A DNA stretch of 64,000 nucleotides from DASXHD01 sp038239005 (GTDB lineage: Bacteria > Myxococcota_A > Polyangia > Polyangiales > Polyangiaceae). Of this stretch, positions 50,566 through 58,395 are shown one piece after another. The DNA lies in NCBI GenBank assembly GCA_038239005.1, contig JBBSFE010000007.1, positions 44,422-108,421 of the forward strand. Reading direction: 5' to 3'. The position numbers and the translations under genes were made by a program. Each line of letters starts with the position of its first letter. The stretch's first letter is position 1. Below the pieces are notes generated by a model. It did not search any database, was not told the origin of the DNA, and saw nothing but the letters and a program-made list of their open reading frames with translations.

Positions 50566-50963
50566 AGAGAATCATCTTCGCATGCGTTCACAACGCCGGT
50601 CGCTCGCAGATGGCGGCCGCGTGGTTCAATCGATTCGCCGACCCGACAAAGGCTCGTGCGATCTCCGCGGGCACGCACCCCGGTGAACGCGTTCATCCCG
50701 AGGTCGTCGCCGCGATGAACGAAGCCGGCATCGATCTGACGACCGTGAAACCCCAGAAGCTCACGAGCGACCTCGCCGAAGGCGCGACCATGCTCGTCAC
50801 GATGGGCTGCGGCGATGAGTGTCCCGTCATTCCCGGCGCGCGCCGCGACGATTGGCCGCTCGAAGATCCGAAAGGCAAACCGCTCGACCGCGTGCGCGAA
50901 ATCCGCGACGACATCAAACGCCGTGTGACCACCCTGCTCGACGACAACGCTTGGGCGCGTTAA
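50562..50963 (+). CDS. arsC: Arsenate reductase, LMW-phosphatase (thioredoxin-coupled) type
   Basis: A 133-aa enzyme that reduces arsenate to arsenite. The P-loop is CVHNAGRSQ (CX5R) with the nucleophile Cys near residue 8. A second conserved Cys lies in VTMGCGDECP, and DDWPLEDP carries the acid region. This is the low-molecular-weight phosphatase type, not the glutaredoxin-linked type. It starts at GTG 50562, overlapping the aquaporin gene (GTGA), and ends the operon. With aqpS it would form a reduce-and-leak arsenic detoxification path. Confidence 0.95.
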   Translation: MKRIIFACVHNAGRSQMAAAWFNRFADPTKARAISAGTHPGERVHPEVVAAMNEAGIDLTTVKPQKLTSDLAEGATMLVTMGCGDECPVIPGARRDDWPLEDPKGKPLDRVREIRDDIKRRVTTLLDDNAWAR

Positions 50964-51017
50964 CGCGCGCCGAATACGAAGTTGTCGAACGACGCCGGCT
51001 ACGATCAATCATCCTGG

Positions 51018-52061
51018 TCAATCCGCACACAGGTCCGGCGGCGGTACCGGAGCTTGAACGACTTTCGTCGGGTTTGCCACGAGCACCGCGTTGAAGCCGA
51101 AGCCGACAGAGATTGCCGTGCACGGGACACCCGGCGCGTTGGAGCCATCCGAAAGAATGTCGGATGCGCTGCGCAGCTGATCGAAGACGCCTTCCATCGC
51201 GGAGCACAGAGATTGCGAGATCCGGCCCGCAATTTTGGCTGCTTCTTCGCAGAGCTCCTGCGTGTCGAGGACGCCCGCGATGATGCCGTCAATGGCGCTG
51301 GCGTGATCGGCGTGCACGAACGTGAACACGGCGTCGTGCAGCATCAGCTGCTGATTCACGCCGTTGATGTCGATGTCGAGCTCGACGACGTTCGGTGCCT
51401 TACCGCTGACGAACACGCCTGCGTTGATATACGCGTTCGGGAAAGCGCTTTTCGCTCCGCCCGCGATCGTCGACTCGTCGGCGAGTGATGACGACAGCAC
51501 GGGCCAGTCGGTTGTAAGATCGAACGCCGGAACGTCGCCGTAGGCGCCGCTGAGAAACATCTGTGCGCGGAGACCCGTCGACGATTGTTCTGGATCGTCC
51601 GAGAGGCCGACGACTTGAAACTGCACGGTGGAGCGGCCCTCCTGAATGTTGGCGGTGAGGGTCTGGGTGAAGCTCGAGTGCTCGGATGAGATGCTGTTGG
51701 GCACGATGATCGCACCCCACGCATTGTCGATGCCGTTGAGCCCGTCCTTTTGATTCATGCGCGGTGCGCCTCCGAAGAGTGCGCACACGTCGGTCGAATC
51801 CGCTGACGTCACTTTCCCGTCGAGGTTGTAGCCATAGGTCTGCCACGCGGTCGTGGTCGGCGAGCTCGAGTCGCGCGGTGTATCGCCGAAGAAGAGCTCG
51901 TGCATCGCGAACGTGTAGACGTTCTTCGTTGGCGGCGTTGTGGTCTGCGGCTCGGGCGGCGGTTGACCAGGCGCGGTCACGGCGGCATCAACCCCCGCAT
52001 CATCGCGCCCGCCGCACGCACCGAGCAGCGCGAGAAAGACTAGCCACCGTCTCATGCGCAT
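51018..52061 (-). CDS. Lipoprotein with large beta-rich domain
   Basis: A 347-aa lipoprotein. MRMRRWLVFLALLGACGG is the signal; a Pro/Thr-rich linker (PPPEPQTTTPPTKNV) follows. The body (VYTFAMHELFFGDTPRD, TVQFQVVGLSDDPEQ, VVELDIDINGVNQQ) is beta-rich and ends with Cys-containing segments. The family is not recognised. The start ATG overlaps the TGA of the small lipoprotein gene upstream by 1 nt, so the two are coupled. Convergent with arsC. Confidence 0.7.
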   Translation of the reverse strand: MRMRRWLVFLALLGACGGRDDAGVDAAVTAPGQPPPEPQTTTPPTKNVYTFAMHELFFGDTPRDSSSPTTTAWQTYGYNLDGKVTSADSTDVCALFGGAPRMNQKDGLNGIDNAWGAIIVPNSISSEHSSFTQTLTANIQEGRSTVQFQVVGLSDDPEQSSTGLRAQMFLSGAYGDVPAFDLTTDWPVLSSSLADESTIAGGAKSAFPNAYINAGVFVSGKAPNVVELDIDINGVNQQLMLHDAVFTFVHADHASAIDGIIAGVLDTQELCEEAAKIAGRISQSLCSAMEGVFDQLRSASDILSDGSNAPGVPCTAISVGFGFNAVLVANPTKVVQAPVPPPDLCAD

Positions 52062-52189
52062 CAGTCAGCGCCCGGTGTCGATGAGTCGGTGACGTCTTGT
52101 GAAGCGTCGAGTCCTGCGTCGTCCGAAGGCGCGCTCGGCGAGCAAGCTGCGAACACGTAGAAGACGGCGACGGTCGCGATCACGATCAT
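52061..52189 (-). CDS. Very small lipoprotein
   Basis: A 42-aa peptide, mostly signal: MIVIATVAVFYVFAACSPS, with an Asp/Ser-rich mature tail (PSDDAGLDASQDVTDSSTP). The lipobox VFAAC is clear. Its stop overlaps the start of the larger lipoprotein gene (TGATG). It could be a real micro-lipoprotein or a leader that couples translation of the next gene. Too short for the usual cutoffs. Confidence 0.5.
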   Translation of the reverse strand: MIVIATVAVFYVFAACSPSAPSDDAGLDASQDVTDSSTPGAD

Positions 52190-52214
52190 CGAAGGAGCTG
52201 CGTGGTCACAAGGG

Positions 52215-52538
52215 TTGACGACCACGGGAAGCTTGTTCGTCCCGTCGTGGATTGGCGTGGCGCCACTGCTCACACTGACCGGCCCAATCGTGCACGCCGT
52301 GCACGGTCGCGTCATGCCAGCGGTCGTGAGCTTGCTCGGCTGGGCGACGGTGTCGTTCATCGCGGCGATCTTGCCGTTCACGTACGCGCTCGGTCGAAGC
52401 GGTGGTGGCGTCCGGGGATGTACGACGTGTCCAAACTACGACGAAGGTCCGCACGCGGCGGGAGACAACATCGTTGCGAGCGTCGTTGGGTCCTCGGTGA
52501 TGACATTGCTCGACGTCTGGTTAGCGCGCAGCTTCTGA
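52215..52538 (+). CDS. Small membrane protein, possibly missing its N-terminus
   Basis: A ~107-aa frame from TTG 52215, with three hydrophobic segments (WIGVAPLLTLTGPIVHAVHG, VVSLLGWATVSFIAAILPF and SVVGSSVMTLLDVWLARSF) and a Cys pair (GCTTCPNYDEGP). The PIVHAVHGR motif looks like a small myxobacterial membrane family that normally has one more N-terminal helix. Upstream in-frame codons have no good start before a stop at 52158. It may be truncated or use an unusual start. Divergent from the small lipoprotein gene. Confidence 0.45.
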   Translation: MTTTGSLFVPSWIGVAPLLTLTGPIVHAVHGRVMPAVVSLLGWATVSFIAAILPFTYALGRSGGGVRGCTTCPNYDEGPHAAGDNIVASVVGSSVMTLLDVWLARSF

Positions 52539-52574
52539 CACTTTGCCGATGCGTGGTGATTGCGGGCCATGCCT

Positions 52575-52976
52575 CTACATGCAGCAAGCCAGACACTTCG
52601 TGCTGTAACACTTGCCGTAGTCGATCGCTTTCGGGATGGTGCAGCACGCTTGGCCGAGGCCGCACACGCCGCAGAGACCTGCGTCGCCGAGACTGGCGTC
52701 GGATGCATCGCCGGAAGCGTCGGTGCTTGCGTCGATCGCGGCGTCCGTGTCGGCGTCGCTCGCAGCGTCGGTCGTTGTCGCATCGTCGCTCGCGTCGATC
52801 GCCGCATCCAATCCGGCGTCTTGCGTTTGGACGTCTTTCGCAACGTCGGCGGCAACGTCGTTCGACTTCGTGTCGAGCGTCGCGTCGTGGGATGCATCGA
52901 CTCCGGCATCGACCACGTCGGTGCCGCTGCTGCATGCACAAAGGAAGAAACCAATCCAAGCGTTACGACTAAGCAT
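52575..52976 (-). CDS. Asp/Ala-repeat lipoprotein with Cys-rich end
   Basis: A 133-aa lipoprotein. MLSRNAWIGFFLCACSSG is the signal. About 65 residues of degenerate Asp-Ala repeats follow (DAGVDASHDATLD, DAAIDASTDASGDA), encoded by GCN-GAY alternation, with no aromatic residues. The last ~35 residues (CGVCGLGQACCTIPKA, YSTKCLACCM) hold nine Cys. The acidic stalk could hold the Cys-rich head away from the membrane. No family. Typical of this region's lipoproteins. Confidence 0.7.
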   Translation of the reverse strand: MLSRNAWIGFFLCACSSGTDVVDAGVDASHDATLDTKSNDVAADVAKDVQTQDAGLDAAIDASDDATTTDAASDADTDAAIDASTDASGDASDASLGDAGLCGVCGLGQACCTIPKAIDYGKCYSTKCLACCM

Positions 52977-53006
52977 CGCGAGAGAGTACGCTGGTACGCT
53001 CGAGAC

Positions 53007-53868
53007 ATGAAGGCTCTCGTCGCGAAATTCGACGGCGGCGGCGACGGAAGCACCGACGGCACGACTTGTAACGGCACGCAGCAGATGTGCGCCGGTCAAT
53101 GCGTCGATGTGTCGAGCGACGTCTTCAACTGCGGTAAATGCGGATTGAGCTGCGCCGCTCGTCGAAACGAGCGGGACGTCGCTCACACGCGCCGCGTTCG
53201 AATACGTGAGCGCGGGGCTCGTGCTGCCGTGGCAGGAAAAACCGATGGCCGCCGTGCGCGGTGAGCATCCGGGCATCACGGTTCTTCAAGGTGGTCGGGT
53301 CCTCGTCATGGGCGGAACGCTCGTGCCCGACGATCCGACGCAAGCGCAGAATAAGGCGGAGCTCTTCCAGCGAACGCAAAGCGCCGACACGGTAACGCCC
53401 GCATCCGGAACGATGGGCGTGACGCGCTGGCGCGATGCAGCCGTGACGATGCTCGATGGTCGCGCGCTCGTCGTCGGTGGCGCGCAAGATGATCCAGCCG
53501 GCTGCACGGGCACGATGTGTCGCACGGGGGATCTCTTCGACCCGACGACCAACACGTTCAAGACGACGGCGAATCTCCTGACCGAGAGCCGCACGTTCGT
53601 GTGGGGCGTGCTCATGGTCGACGGCCGCGTGATGTTCACATCCGACCATCCGTCGGCCAACCGTTCGGAACAAGGCCATCTGCGTCGAGGACGGCAACGA
53701 GATACCGTCTCAAGATTCGTACACGCAAGACCACGAAACCACGCGCCAGCATCGTACGCGCCGCGATTCGCCTGGCGCGCCGCGTGCACGACGGATGTCG
53801 ATGCGTTCGCGAGCGCGGTTTTCAGCCCGATCCTTGCGACTGCAGGATCAGCCCTTGGCACACTCTGA
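53007..53868 (+). pseudogene. Frameshifted kelch-repeat protein
   Basis: The frame from ATG 53007 encodes a Cys-rich start (CNGTQQMCAGQC, FNCGKCGLSC). Near 53155 the coding sense moves to the +1 frame (ETSGTSLTRAAFEYVSAGL), which continues through kelch-like blades with GG pairs (VLQGGRVLVMGGT; MLDGRALVVGGAQ; MVDGRVMFTSD) until about 53660. There the frame loses sense again. Only two or three blades remain of the usual five to seven. A remnant secreted propeller gene; the shift could also be a sequencing error. Confidence 0.65.
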
Positions 53869-53889
53869 CAAACAACCATGAGGTCCCCC

Positions 53890-54000
53890 ATGCGCCTTTC
53901 TTCGACCATGTTCGTGAGTTTCGTCATCGCCGCAGCGTGTGGTGGAACGACCGGGTCGGATGACGCCGGCACCGACGGTTCCGCAAATGATGGACGGTGA
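53890..54000 (+). pseudogene. N-terminal lipoprotein piece of an interrupted gene
   Basis: MRLSSTMFVSFVIAAACGG is a good lipoprotein signal with an Asp/Gly linker (SDDAGTDGSANDG) that ends at an in-frame TGA (53998). The linker sense continues in another frame (NDSAADGASDAFEG) up to about 54045, then returns to the original frame at the next gene piece (54016-54594). Two compensating shifts would restore one ~230-aa lipoprotein. Confidence 0.6.
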
Positions 54001-54015
54001 ACGACAGCGCCGCCG

Positions 54016-54594
54016 ATGGCGCATCGGACGCTTTCGAAGGATTCGGGGCCCGACGTCATTCCGGTCGACGCCGCGTCATGTGTTCCGCCGAACGTCGATT
54101 GCGTGAACCCGTGTCCGCAAGGAACCTACTGCCTCAAAGCGAGCGGGCCGACCAGTCACGATCTTGGGTGCACGCCGATTCCAGCCGAGTGTAAAGGCAC
54201 CGCGTCGTGCACGTGCATGGCGGATTGTTTCTGCCCGCCCACCGGCGTCAACAAGTGCACCCAAATTCAGAATTTCTTGCAGTGCGACAACGGCACCGTG
54301 TCACGACGCGAGTTCAAGACCGATATCGCGTACGTCGACGACGCGGAGCGCGCGGCGCTCGCGGAGCAAGCCATGCAAACGCACCTCGCTCGCTATCGAT
54401 ACAAGACCGATCCCGAGACGATGCAGCGTCACCTCGGCTTCATCATCGACGACATGCCGAAGGGAAGCCCCGCAGTGCAGAGTGATCAGACGCACGTCGA
54501 TCTCTACGGCTACACGAGCATGCTCATCGCCACGGTGCAGGAGCAGCAGAAGCAGATCGACGAGCTCAAGAAGCTAGTGGCCGCGCTCCGATGA
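54016..54594 (+). CDS. Cys-rich protein with Peptidase_S74-like C-terminal domain (likely C-terminal part of the 53890 gene)
   Basis: A 192-aa frame. Residues ~20-90 are Cys-rich (CVPPNVDCVNPC, ECKGTASCTCMADCFC). The C-terminal ~100 residues, split here, read VSRREFKTDIAYVDD, LARYRYKTD, LGFIIDDMPKG and VDLYGYTSMLIATVQEQQKQ. This order matches the Peptidase_S74 intramolecular chaperone domain of phage tail fibres, which folds a trimeric beta-helix and then cuts itself; the usual S-D start of the domain appears as S-R-R. The closing helix (EQQKQIDELKKL) is the usual coiled-coil ending. It probably forms one protein with the lipoprotein piece upstream. Confidence 0.7.
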   Translation: MAHRTLSKDSGPDVIPVDAASCVPPNVDCVNPCPQGTYCLKASGPTSHDLGCTPIPAECKGTASCTCMADCFCPPTGVNKCTQIQNFLQCDNGTVSRREFKTDIAYVDDAERAALAEQAMQTHLARYRYKTDPETMQRHLGFIIDDMPKGSPAVQSDQTHVDLYGYTSMLIATVQEQQKQIDELKKLVAALR

Positions 54595-54627
54595 TCAAGA
54601 CGCGCGGTTGTTGTTTCACTGCGTGGT

Positions 54628-55677
54628 TCAGTGAGCGCATCCGAAGACGGTCTCCGAGTAGAGCGTAGATTCGGTATCGGGCGACCATTCAGAGCTCACG
54701 GCCGCGATGTAGTTGCCGACGACGGCTGTCGTGCCGTCCTTGGGAAGCAGCTCACCGATGATGTTTGCGTTCTCGTCGAGCATGGCGATTTGGTTTTCGG
54801 ACGAGAACACGGCTCCGAACGGTGTTGGCAAAATGCTCACGATGCCTGCGTAACAGTCCGTCGCCAATTCGCGGTGAAGCGCGGGGCGGCCGTCGTCGAA
54901 GACGACATCGATCTCGGAGACGCAACCCGCCGCGGCGTCGAATGGCGACACGGGCGGCGTTGCAAAAGCGATCGCGTGAGAATCGTACGGCCACGGCCAC
55001 GGCGTGGAGCCGGGCGTTGATTGCGTGAGCCTCGCCCTACCGTCGAGCGGCATCGTCAGCAACTTGGCGCTCGTATACGTCTCGAAGTTCGTGAAGGCGA
55101 AGCCACACCCGTAGCTCGAAGCTTGCCCCAATGCCGACTCGGACCAGACCGTAGCTCCGCTCGTGTCGATCATCGTCAGCCGCGTCTCCGTCTCGACGAG
55201 CGCGAGTCCGCGAAACACGGTCAGCGTAGCCGACTCCGCCGAGAGGTCCGACGACACCGCGACATCGGCAACCAGCTTGTTCGTGGAGCTCCAGATCGTG
55301 AGGTAGTGAGTCCGCTGTGCGTCGATCCTGGACGCGTAGATGTCGACGCCATCCGTGACCACGGACCCGATCGAAGGTGCCGGCTCGAGAAGTGTGTTCG
55401 ACGTGGCGTGAAGCCGCGGTGGCAAGCCATCGATCGCGAACCGCTGCAAGAGCGCGGGATATTCGAATACGTCGAGGTCGCCCGCGCGCACGAGCAAATT
55501 CGGTTGTGCTAGCAACGCGTTTGCGTACGAAATCGGTTCCGTCGGTGTGAGCGTCGCAAGGCCCGAGCACAGGCGCACGATTGGTTGCGCGCAGTCGCGA
55601 TGCACGCTCGCCGTGACGGGGGGCTCGTCGGTCGTCGAGCACGCGACGCACGCAAGCAAGGCGATGAGCGAGCGCAT
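54628..55677 (-). CDS. Lipoprotein with beta-propeller-like body
   Basis: A 349-aa lipoprotein. MRSLIALLACVACSTTDE is the signal. The body has repeated strand-turn units (GSVVTDGVDIYASRID, YLTIWSSTNKLVADV, MIDTSGATVWSES) like a WD/PQQ-type propeller, and a few cysteines. The family is not assigned. ATG 55677 is used because it begins the signal. Divergent from the PQQ-type propeller gene (27 bp between starts), so the two propeller lipoproteins share a promoter gap. Confidence 0.75.
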   Translation of the reverse strand: MRSLIALLACVACSTTDEPPVTASVHRDCAQPIVRLCSGLATLTPTEPISYANALLAQPNLLVRAGDLDVFEYPALLQRFAIDGLPPRLHATSNTLLEPAPSIGSVVTDGVDIYASRIDAQRTHYLTIWSSTNKLVADVAVSSDLSAESATLTVFRGLALVETETRLTMIDTSGATVWSESALGQASSYGCGFAFTNFETYTSAKLLTMPLDGRARLTQSTPGSTPWPWPYDSHAIAFATPPVSPFDAAAGCVSEIDVVFDDGRPALHRELATDCYAGIVSILPTPFGAVFSSENQIAMLDENANIIGELLPKDGTTAVVGNYIAAVSSEWSPDTESTLYSETVFGCAH

Positions 55678-55704
55678 GCTGCATCTTAGCGCTATGTCTT
55701 CGTC

Positions 55705-56835
55705 GTGCGCGCGCGCTTCCTTGTAGCGATTGGCCTGGTGGGTTGCTCGACGACACCGCCGCAGACGCAGCACGGTTACCGAGCGGGCACGCAGAGCGGC
55801 TCGCCCTGGCCCGTGATCGCACATGACGAAGGCGCGACGGCACGCGCGCCCGTTGCAGCGGCGCGATCGAACCATGTGCGTTGGACATTCGATACGGGTT
55901 CGTTCGTCGGCACCGCGTCGCCTGTCATTGCGGCCGATGGCACCGTCTACATCGGCAACTCCGCGGGAACGCTGACAGCCGTGCATCCCGATGGCACGCT
56001 CGCGTGGCGAACGACGATTGCGGGCGCCATCGAAGGCGCGCCTGCGATCGCACGCGACGGTTCGGTCTACGTCGCATCCGACGATGCTCGTCTTCACGTC
56101 TTCACGAACGACGGCATCGACACGACGTCGGCTGTCGCACCCGACTCGCTGCGATCATCGGTATTGCTCGACGACACAGGAGCCGCGTACTTCACGGCGC
56201 ACGGCCAAGTGTGCACGGCGAAGCGCGGCGGCGAGATCGTGTGCCAGCTCCCCGCGGAGGACTGGGCCAACGTGCTTTCGTTTGCGATCGCAGACGAGCG
56301 CCTCTACCTGTTCGACGGCCGTCTCATAACGACCTACGACGCCAATCCGGTCGATCGTGAAGCAGGAACCGCGATCGCTCAAGGACTTCTCGGCGCCGTC
56401 GCCGACGATGGGACGGTGTACGCCGACGTCAACGGACGCGTGGAAGCGCACGACGTCGCCGGCGCGTACATTTGGTCTTGCGACATCCCGATGGCGAGCG
56501 CCTACGCGTTCGAAATTTACGGTTTCAAGATCGCCGTTGGCGGACCTGGTTTGGTCTACGTCCAATATCCGACGGGCGTCGTCCTCCTCAGCTCCGCGGG
56601 TGTTGTCTGGTTGGTCGATGTTGGCGCCACCGTCTCAGGCGGAATCGCAGTCGACTCGGAGGGTGCGATCTACTTCGGCGCCGATGACGCGAACCTTTAC
56701 GCGTTCGACTTCAGCGGAAAGCCGATGTTCACGGCCAAGACGGGCGCTTCCGTGAAATCGTCACCCGCGATCGGCGCCGACGGAACGGTCTACTTCGGCT
56801 CGAACGATGGGCTACTCTATGCGGTGGGACCATGA
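55705..56835 (+). CDS. PQQ-like beta-propeller lipoprotein
   Basis: A 376-aa protein. RARFLVAIGLVGCSTTP is a lipoprotein signal after GTG 55705. At least six blades have the PQQ-repeat look: SPVIAADGTVYIGNSAG, APAIARDGSVYVASDD, GAIYFGADDANLYAFDFSG, SPAIGADGTVYFGSNDG. Such propellers in BamB and related lipoproteins mediate binding, not PQQ catalysis. Not clearly BamB: no other Bam gene is near. The stop overlaps the next lipoprotein gene by 4 nt. Confidence 0.8.
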   Translation: MRARFLVAIGLVGCSTTPPQTQHGYRAGTQSGSPWPVIAHDEGATARAPVAAARSNHVRWTFDTGSFVGTASPVIAADGTVYIGNSAGTLTAVHPDGTLAWRTTIAGAIEGAPAIARDGSVYVASDDARLHVFTNDGIDTTSAVAPDSLRSSVLLDDTGAAYFTAHGQVCTAKRGGEIVCQLPAEDWANVLSFAIADERLYLFDGRLITTYDANPVDREAGTAIAQGLLGAVADDGTVYADVNGRVEAHDVAGAYIWSCDIPMASAYAFEIYGFKIAVGGPGLVYVQYPTGVVLLSSAGVVWLVDVGATVSGGIAVDSEGAIYFGADDANLYAFDFSGKPMFTAKTGASVKSSPAIGADGTVYFGSNDGLLYAVGP

Positions 56836-57158
56836 TCGGACGACTCGCTGCTTGCATGCTCGCGATCTGCGCTTGCTCGACGCAAGGCGGCTCGTCGCAA
56901 TTCAACAGCGATCTCAATCCGCCGCCGACGGTCACGCCGCCAACGATCGCGTGTACGCCAGACGCCGGCCTGGAAGGCGACATATGCTCGCTGCCGCCGT
57001 CCGTGTGCGCCGACGATCACTGGGCGGCCTATTTCGATGATGGAACGTGCATCGACGGCACGTGTCAGCTCGTGACGAAATATCACTACTGCACCGACGG
57101 CTGCGCGTCCGGCGCATGTAATAGCCATCGCGGCACGCTCCCCAGCCGCGGCTTTTGA
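56832..57158 (+). CDS. Small Cys-containing lipoprotein, paralog of the 58811 gene
   Basis: A 108-aa lipoprotein. MIGRLAACMLAICACSTQ is the signal; it overlaps the propeller gene stop (ATGA). The mature part PPTVTPPTIACTPDAG, then SVCADDHWAAYFDDGTC and IDGTCQLVTKYHYC, closely matches the protein at 58811 in spacing of Cys, Trp and YFDDGTC. The shared domain is unrecognised. Paired paralogs 2 kb apart suggest a local duplication. Confidence 0.75.
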   Translation: MIGRLAACMLAICACSTQGGSSQFNSDLNPPPTVTPPTIACTPDAGLEGDICSLPPSVCADDHWAAYFDDGTCIDGTCQLVTKYHYCTDGCASGACNSHRGTLPSRGF

Positions 57159-57217
57159 CGGGCGCGGCTTCACCCACGACGGCTTGCACCCGGCGCTGCG
57201 AGGTCTATGCTTCACGA

Positions 57218-57652
57218 ATGAATCGAACCTTCGCTTCTTCCTTGGTTGCACTCTTCGTCGTCGTCGCTTGCGGCGGCACCACCACGGTCATCGACGGCGG
57301 CGTTGATGGCAGCAGTGCCGACGCCTCGAGCAAAGACGGGTCGGTCAGCGACGCACCCGTCTACGACAGCGGCGGTGGCGCGTGCGATGGCGGCGCGTGC
57401 GGCTTTGGGCTCGAGTGTTGCGGCGATCAGTGCGTCAACCAGACGAACGATCCGAACAACTGCGGCGGCTGCGGCACCGTGTGCTCCGGGAGCAAATCGA
57501 TGTGCCTCGGCGGATCGTGCCAAGCGCAGACGTGTCAGCCCGCGTGCGGTGACGGTTTCAAATGCTGCGATCTCCAAGGTCCCGGTCCGAGCGGGCCACC
57601 GAAGTGTGTCGCCGGTCAGACGTGTCCGGTCGGTTGCCCGTCGTGCGGGTAG
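57218..57652 (+). CDS. Cys-rich lipoprotein with an Asp/Ser linker
   Basis: A 144-aa lipoprotein. MNRTFASSLVALFVVVACGG is the signal from ATG 57218, chosen over an upstream in-frame extension that has no signal. A linker rich in Asp, Ser and Ala (DGGVDGSSADASSKDGS) leads to a Cys-rich domain with regular spacing (CDGGACGFGLECCGDQC, NNCGGCGTVCSG, CCDLQGPG). This CxGxC..NCGxCGxxC pattern is common in myxobacterial secreted proteins. Function unknown. Its 3' end overlaps the convergent HTTM gene by 37 bp. Confidence 0.75.
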   Translation: MNRTFASSLVALFVVVACGGTTTVIDGGVDGSSADASSKDGSVSDAPVYDSGGGACDGGACGFGLECCGDQCVNQTNDPNNCGGCGTVCSGSKSMCLGGSCQAQTCQPACGDGFKCCDLQGPGPSGPPKCVAGQTCPVGCPSCG

Positions 57653-58395
57653 AACGACACCAAAAGCGCGCACATGATCCAGCCGAAGACGTCGGGGCCC
57701 ATGCCGACTTCTAGGCCTACGTGAAACGCGATCGCGATGACGAGCGCCGCGCGGCGCGTGCGCGGGATCACGAGCGCGATCGGTAACGACAGCTCGGCGA
57801 TCACCACGGCAATGCTTGCGGCGTGTGCGCGCGATGGTGACGCGCAGGCGACTTGCGCGAAGCCGCGCACGTAACCGTCTTCGCAGAAACCGCGAAGTGC
57901 TCGGCCTGACAAGAATTGCGAGTTGAGCTTTGCGAACCCTGAAAACGCATAGACGCTGAGAGCGGTCGCGCGCACGAGCCACACGCTGCTTGTGATGGAG
58001 CGGACAGGGTCCGGTCGAATCGCGAGCTCGGTCGCGCTATCGGTGAGCGCGACAACGAGCGTCGAGAGCATGAGCAAGTGAAGCGAGTTCACGTAGCCAA
58101 GCGCGTCTTGCGCGAGCACGGCGTATCCCGATGCGCTTGCGATGATTCCCGCAGCACGCGCGCGATAGCCGGTCGCGAAACATACGGCACCGAGCGTACG
58201 CGTGATGGTCAGAGCGGCGACGGCGAACGATGGCAGCGTCACGAGCGCGATCGTCCAGCGCCCATCCGGCCAACCGAGCAGCGGCCACTCCGCGGCGAAG
58301 CGGAACTTGAGCGGCGAAAGAAGCGGCGTCGTTCGCAGGATGAAGATCACGCCAAGCGCGATGCGCACGATCGCGAGCGCACGCGCAGGTCTCAT
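57616..58395 (-). CDS. HTTM-domain-like integral membrane protein
   Basis: A 259-aa polytopic membrane protein with about six to seven helices. The opening MRPARALAIVRIALGVIF and ALGYVNSLHLLMLSTLV, the SVYAFSGFAKLNSQFLSG segment and FHVGLEVGMGPDVFGWIM fit the HTTM (vitamin K-dependent carboxylase-like) family. The enzyme role of bacterial HTTM proteins is mostly unknown. ATG 58395 (GTG 58401 is in frame). It overlaps the stop of the small upstream gene (ATGA), suggesting a two-protein unit. Confidence 0.75.
   Translation of the reverse strand: MRPARALAIVRIALGVIFILRTTPLLSPLKFRFAAEWPLLGWPDGRWTIALVTLPSFAVAALTITRTLGAVCFATGYRARAAGIIASASGYAVLAQDALGYVNSLHLLMLSTLVVALTDSATELAIRPDPVRSITSSVWLVRATALSVYAFSGFAKLNSQFLSGRALRGFCEDGYVRGFAQVACASPSRAHAASIAVVIAELSLPIALVIPRTRRAALVIAIAFHVGLEVGMGPDVFGWIMCALLVSFYPHDGQPTGHV

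Noticed and set aside
52640..52900. Repetitive GCN/GAY pattern resembling a tandem repeat or CRISPR-like array
   Set aside because: It is the coding pattern of the Asp/Ala linker of the 52976 lipoprotein, without fixed unit length or spacers.
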